In this document: in pieces, positions 25,519 through 29,512 of the stretch
Layout of the letters: every line of letters begins with the position of its first letter
Numbering within the stretch: the stretch's first letter is position 1
Assembly (NCBI GenBank): GCA_001970955.1
Contig: MPUH01000916.1
Location: 1-29,512, forward strand
DNA: 29,512 nt
Reading direction: 5' to 3'
DNA from: Stentor coeruleus
Taxonomy: Eukaryota > Ciliophora > Heterotrichea > Heterotrichida > Stentoridae
The notes under the pieces: generated by a model
Told to the model about the DNA's origin: nothing
Seen by the model: the letters and a program-made list of their open reading frames with translations, nothing else
Database searches by the model: none
Made by a program: the position numbers and the translations under genes

Positions 25519-27777
25519 ATGGACATTAATTGTAAGTTCACCAATTGCACTGAAAGAGCTAATTGGGAATGTACATGTCAAGGAAACCCTAAATTTTGTA
25601 AATTTCATATTGAATTACATCAATCAAAAGCTCATTGTTACTTCAAACCTTTTGACCCATTAGTTATTATTATTGCCAAGATAAAAACTATGCAAAATGC
25701 TTTGACCTTATTAGAATCTGAAAGCATCGGTCTAGCAAATTTCATGACGATTGAAATTAGTAGCAATCTTAGGAACATTATTTCTCATTCTAAAGAGAAA
25801 AAAAACCAAATAAAACTATTAATTCTAAATAACCAAAATGAAGAAGCTCAAAGCATAGTAACTTGGGCAAATAATCTAATTTTTGCCTACAAAAATCATG
25901 ATGAATTTAAACTTTACCTTAAAAATTTTTTACACATAGATAAAGGTTTTTCCACTCAAACAGAAACATTTAAAAACGAAATAGAAAAGCCAGAATTTAT
26001 TAAAAAAAGCAACCTGAAATCATATTCTCAGAGTTATAAAACTTTACATGATTCTGAAAATATGAAATACTTTGAAGCATACTCAAGAATCAGCACTTTA
26101 GAAGAAGAATTATGTAAAATCAAATTTTTGTGTCAAGAAAAAGAAAATATTATCCAAAATTATGAAGCAGAAAAATTATTAACCATAAAACAGAATGATG
26201 AAACATATGCAAGAATAAAAGAACTTACAAACTCCATAAATTGTCTTGATAAATCACAGAAAAATATTCAAGAAATGCAAATTGAGATAGAGAAATATGA
26301 ATCTGATAAGCAAAAATTACTTGAAAAAACAAACAATAGAATAAAAGAGTTAGAAAATTGTCTTGATAAATCACAGAAAAATATTCAAGAAATGCAAATT
26401 GAGATAGAGAAATATGAATCTGATAAGCAAAAATTAGAAAAATACTTAAAAAAAGCTAATGAAAATATTAGTAGATTAGAAAATGAACTTGATAAGTTTG
26501 AGAATGTTTCCCAAGAGAAACAAGAAGAAATAATAAAAACAGAAAATAAAGTCCTAACTATGCAAGAGCTTTTAGAATTATCTTATGTTAAAATTAAAAA
26601 ATTGGAAGAAGAACTTGAATGCCAAAATATTTTTAATAAGAAGAATAATGAACATAAAAATTATGAAAATTATATGATAGATGAAGAAAAATATTTATAT
26701 CAAGATAATAAAAGAATAGAAATTTTAGAAAAAAATCTTGTAATTAAAGGAAAAATTATTGAAGAGTTTGAGGAAAAAATAAGAGAATTGGAAGATAAAT
26801 TAAAAGATAGTGAAGAATCTCTTGAAAAAGCTAATGTTAATACAAAAGTTTTAGGTGATGAATTGAAGAATTTACAACAGAAACTTAATAGTTTCCAGAT
26901 AAATGAAAGAGAAGATATTGAAAAAGATATAAAAATGCAATACATTAGTAAGCAAAAACTAGAAAAATTTAGAAGCATGAACGAAACTCAAAAAGTAGAT
27001 TTTTTAGTTCAAGAAAATTATATTAATTTCGAGAAAGATTTAGTTAAGAAAAATAGATATATCCATGAAATCAATATATCAAGTGATGTGAAATACATTT
27101 TTATTTGTAAGAATAAAGCAGATTGTATAAGATATTAAGGTATGATATATAAAAGGTATTTATTATTTAGATGGTTAACTTTACATAGGTGAAGTTTATT
27201 AAGGTATAATAAAATAAGCAAGTATTTTTTACATAGGTATCTTATAAATAGAATGTAAAAGTAATTAAGGTAACTTATATTAAGGTATTTTCTAAAAAGC
27301 TCGTATTATCTACCCAGGTAATCAATAATCAGCTTGTAAATTTTATAAAGGTATTATAAAATTAGCTAGTAAATATTATTTAGATTGTATTATCTATTAA
27401 GGTATATTCAACATAGTTGGTAATTATTATATAGGTATGTTTTAATTAAGCTTGTATTATCCAAATAGGTATACTCTAAATAGTTGGTATTTTATAAAAA
27501 GGTAAAATCGATTTAGGATGTACTTTAAACATAGGTATACCCCAAATAGTTCGTATCTTATAAATCAGGTAAAAAATATTCAGGGCGTATTTTTTATATA
27601 GGTATTTATTATTCAGGTACATTTTAAGCAGATTGTATTATTTATTTAGGTATTAATGATGTAGTAAGAATTTACAATGTGGAGACTAAACTTATTGAAA
27701 ATGAAAATAAATACGATAGAAATTCTTTTCTAAGTTGGCTTGAAAGATATCCAGAGTGTGAGCAAAAGAAGATATAA
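25519..27777 (+). CDS. B-box/coiled-coil protein with WD40-like C-terminus interrupted by an intron array
   Basis: Start at ATG 25519 (MDINCKFTNCTERAN). The upstream in-frame ATG at 25489 adds 10 hydrophobic residues and is less likely. Residues 5-40 form a B-box-like zinc finger (Cys5, 10, 18, 20, 27; His30, 34, 39). Residues about 60-130 are helical, and about 180-510 are long coiled coil with two exact copies of a 39-residue repeat (CLDKSQKNIQEMQIEIEK...). Past residue 510, EINISSDVKYIFICKNKAD resembles a WD40 b-strand. Without splicing the frame stops at TAA 27136-27138. From 27125 the sequence becomes an array of 15-16-nt intron units. If every unit is removed the frame continues through 14 single-codon exons and 27665-27777 to TAA 27775-27777 (586 residues). 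If 27125-27664 is removed whole, the protein is 572 residues and reads KNKAD-LRIYNVETKL. The tail ends RYPECEQKKI. Probably an adaptor protein. The upstream part is sure, the splicing pattern inferred. Confidence 0.72.
26238..26436 (+). repeat. Exact 39-codon duplication in coiled coil
   Basis: Positions 26238-26319 and 26355-26436 are identical over 82 nt with a 117-nt (39-codon) offset. The protein therefore repeats CLDKSQKNIQEMQIEIEK and the following ESDKQKL. Complete identity, including third positions, points to a recent in-frame duplication, and 39 residues is close to whole heptad turns. Confidence 0.93.
27107..27121 (+). other. Intron-like 15-mer, ambiguous (coding or first array unit)
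   Basis: GTAAGAATAAAGCAG fits the intron pattern, with GT, A at position 10 and AG. It ends 3 nt before the contiguous array. Read as exon, it encodes CKNKA in a WD40-like hairpin (YIFICKNKAD). Removal would be in frame (IFI-YY...). I favour coding because of the domain fit, but RNA data would be needed. Confidence 0.35.
27125..27664 (+). repeat. Tandem array of 33 minimal introns with zero-length or one-codon exons
   Basis: The 540 nt are tiled without remainder by 33 units. Thirty are 15 nt. Three are 16 nt (27140-27155, 27435-27450, 27553-27568). Each starts GT (GTA in all but 27174 and 27189), ends AG, and has A at position 10 counted from the 5' end, the same rule as the three ordinary introns in the window. 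Units occur in runs of 3,3,2,3,2,2,1,2,2,2,2,2,2,3,2. Runs are separated by exactly 3 nt at 27171, 27219, 27252, 27300, 27333, 27366, 27384, 27417, 27451, 27484, 27517, 27550, 27584 and 27632. The separators all fall in the same phase, each supplying codon positions 2, 3 and then 1. Spliced together they read YAKSPSNFAFGFRH with no stop and continue into the last exon. Three 16-mers total 48 nt, so frame is kept. Unit sequences differ, so this is not a simple minisatellite. Confidence 0.9.
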
Positions 27778-28852
27778 ATTAGTTAGTAATATAATAGATA
27801 ATGATCTTTAAAAAACTTATATTGTGTGAATGATTAGCTACCTTTAAACTTAATTTGTGTTTTAAAATATAAGAATATACATTAGTTATTTATATAATAA
27901 TATGTATTCTATGGCAATAATATTAAATCTTATATTTTTACAGTAATAATAGGATTTCTGGATCATAGAGGAATTCTAGGGATTTAAATATTGTCTATAT
28001 GAACAAAATTTTATATAAGCGATGGTCTTTGAAACATAGTAAAGTTTCATATAATTCCCATAAACAAAACTACGAAGATTAGCAGTTATTTATTTGAATT
28101 AACTTGGAAGAAAATTAATGAAGATAATCTATGGATGTTATTATTCATGTTCTTAGTTTGCCTATAATAGCTTAAATTATTTTAAAACTAATTACTTTAT
28201 TTTTTCTTGCTAACACTATATTTCAGATAAAATAAGCTCATGTAAAATTTGTAATAAAAACTTAAGGTAATAATTATTTTATAGCCCAAATGCTAGATAA
28301 TACTAAGGTGAAAAAATAGATAATTTTTGAGGTGGAGTTATTGTTTTGAGAGTTATTGTTTTGAATAAATAATACTGTAAATAGTTTGGAAGAAAACATA
28401 CAAAGTTTGAGTTTTTTTTTTTTAATAAAGGAATTTCTATATTCAATGATCTCTAAAACCTTAAGGCTAGTAATATGATATCAGAGAAAAGAGTAAAGAC
28501 AACTGAAATTATAACTATAAAAATACTTTTTAAGATTACCTCGGTTGATAATTTTTTTAAGTTTTTAAGCATATTCTATATTAAAACTAATGGTTAGATT
28601 CATTATGAAAAAGTACAAAAATCAAGCTAAAGCTTCACAGTTCGATATTTTTGGGTTTTTATGCTATACAACAAATTTTATATGCAAATACATAAAATTA
28701 GACATATAAAAAAAATGAAAAATACACTGAGAACTAATTGGCTAATGCTTTTATAGATCTCTTTCATAATCCAATATAAAACTAAAAAGTGTTTAAAGAA
28801 ATTGAGGAAATCAACAAAGGGGATTAAAAGCTATTTTTAAGATTAATTATCT
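27778..28852. other. Intergenic region, about 1.1 kb, between convergent genes
   Basis: AT-rich sequence downstream of the array gene. I see no further intron-array units, no open frame with protein-like composition, and no RNA gene. A T13 run lies near 28413. Confidence 0.5.
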
Positions 28853-29512
28853 CTAGTTTAAGTTGACTTTTCTTGCAACATTTTTAGTTCTATCTCTAAC
28901 AGGAACTCTACCTCCACAGCTTTTATTCTCTTCATTTCTTTTAGCATTTATTTCTCTGTGCTCTTGACCTCTACTTTCTATAGTATTCCCTTGATCAATT
29001 GGTCTTTTAATAGTTTCATTCAAGCACACATATAAACAAAAACAGCTAGATATAGTAATATTTCTATTGTTCAGTTCTTCAATTAATTTAGCAAGTTTAT
29101 CATCAGAGATATTTTCATACCAAAAGTCAGGTCTTTCTATATAATAAGTTAAAGGTTGTGTAGTATCTAAATCTGCTACACTACATCTTATAATAAATCT
29201 CATAACAGCATCTCTAATATCTACTAATTCAGGGCATTGCAAAGGTTTATGACTGGTTATATTTGTTATAAAAATGTTAATAACTTCTTTTTGATTTTCT
29301 TTCTTGTATTCGTCTTTAAGCTTGTCCTTACAAAAGATCTTAAAGTACTCAGATTCAATTATATTATAAGCATGTATAACATTTTTAAGTTCAGTTTTAG
29401 CTAGAATATAAACTTGATCTGTGATATAAACTGATAATTGTCTAGTACGACCAATTATTAATTTTGTGCAGAAATCTGAAATTTTTTCATATGGATTTTC
29501 TCTATTACCCCC
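28853..29512 (-). CDS. Partial protein of unknown function (5' end outside window)
   Basis: An open frame of 219 codons runs from the right edge of the window (no start seen; first codons GGG GGT AAT) to TAG at 28853-28855. The visible part is mixed helical sequence (YEKISDFCTKLIIGRTRQLSVYITD; later CKDKLKDEYKKENQKEVINIF). Then comes ELVDIRDAVMRFIIRCSVADLD and an aromatic motif RPDFWYENISDDKLAKLIEEL. The C-terminal 50 residues are basic and polar (RPIDQGNTIESRGQEHREINAKRNEENK). The Cys-rich ISSCFCLYVCL could be buried or structural. No known domain is recognised. Codon usage matches neighbours and there are no internal stops, so it is probably the 3' part of a longer gene. Confidence 0.65.
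   Translation of the reverse strand, partial: GGNRENPYEKISDFCTKLIIGRTRQLSVYITDQVYILAKTELKNVIHAYNIIESEYFKIFCKDKLKDEYKKENQKEVINIFITNITSHKPLQCPELVDIRDAVMRFIIRCSVADLDTTQPLTYYIERPDFWYENISDDKLAKLIEELNNRNITISSCFCLYVCLNETIKRPIDQGNTIESRGQEHREINAKRNEENKSCGGRVPVRDRTKNVARKVNLN

Noticed and set aside
27107..27138. Gene ending at TAA 27136-27138 as the natural C-terminus
   Set aside because: The stop lies inside a perfect 15-nt intron unit (27125-27139) and is followed by 32 more units and an in-frame exon, so it is likely an unspliced artefact. It remains possible if the array is never spliced.
27125..27664. CRISPR array or simple minisatellite explanation for the periodic region
   Set aside because: There is no conserved repeat of 20 or more bases, no palindrome and no uniform spacer. 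Only GT, A10, AG and unit length are conserved, which is intron grammar rather than repeat identity.

Overview
This 29.5 kb window looks like macronuclear DNA of a heterotrich ciliate, most probably Stentor or a close relative. The DNA is very AT-rich. Genes are compact, on both strands and separated by 0.1-1.2 kb. Three genes are interrupted by introns of exactly 15 nt (4224-4238, 20439-20453, 21990-22004), a length known only from heterotrichs. All three have the form GTA...A at position 10...AG. Long conserved proteins (RPA1, a PP2C phosphatase, an SMP protein, a mitochondrial carrier) run through without in-frame TAA, TAG or TGA. This argues for the standard code, as in Stentor, rather than the recoded stops of Blepharisma or Condylostoma. 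Three single-N joints flanked by exact 52-64 bp duplications are assembly artefacts.

Layout, left to right: a coiled-coil protein (431-2450); a small basic protein (3025-3531); a dynein-docking-like coiled-coil protein (complement 4038-5591); an Arg/Asp-repeat protein (complement 5706-6857); tRNA-Cys(GCA) (7214-7285); a coiled-coil/EF-hand-like protein (complement 7390-9345); a UEV-domain (TSG101-like) protein (10136-10864); a PPTC7-type phosphatase (complement 11861-13072); a membrane-anchored coiled-coil + SMP lipid-transfer protein (14341-16518); a small MGCG protein likely to be lipidated (17342-17791); a double B-box protein (complement 18838-19515); a four-helix membrane protein (20394-21173); an SLC25A42-like carrier (complement 21342-22247); RPA1 (complement 23129-24880), divergent from a GNAT acetyltransferase (24972-25421); a B-box/coiled-coil protein (25519-27777); and a partial unidentified gene (complement 28853-29512). 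There is no operon logic. The genes are ordinary housekeeping, ciliary and membrane-traffic functions, plus two B-box proteins.

The standout is at 27125-27664, near the 3' end of the second B-box gene. This stretch is tiled end to end by 33 intron-like units of 15 nt (30 units) or 16 nt (3 units). Every unit begins GT, ends AG and carries A at position 10. The units either abut directly (AG|GT) or are separated by exactly 3 nt. Removing all units leaves 14 one-codon 'microexons' that read in frame as YAKSPSNFAFGFRH and join a downstream exon ending at TAA 27775-27777. Removing the whole 540 nt as one GT...AG intron also keeps frame and gives what looks like a canonical WD40-like hairpin (KNKAD-LRIYNVETK). 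I know of no described tandem array of minimal introns with zero-length and one-codon exons. It is the best candidate here for something new.
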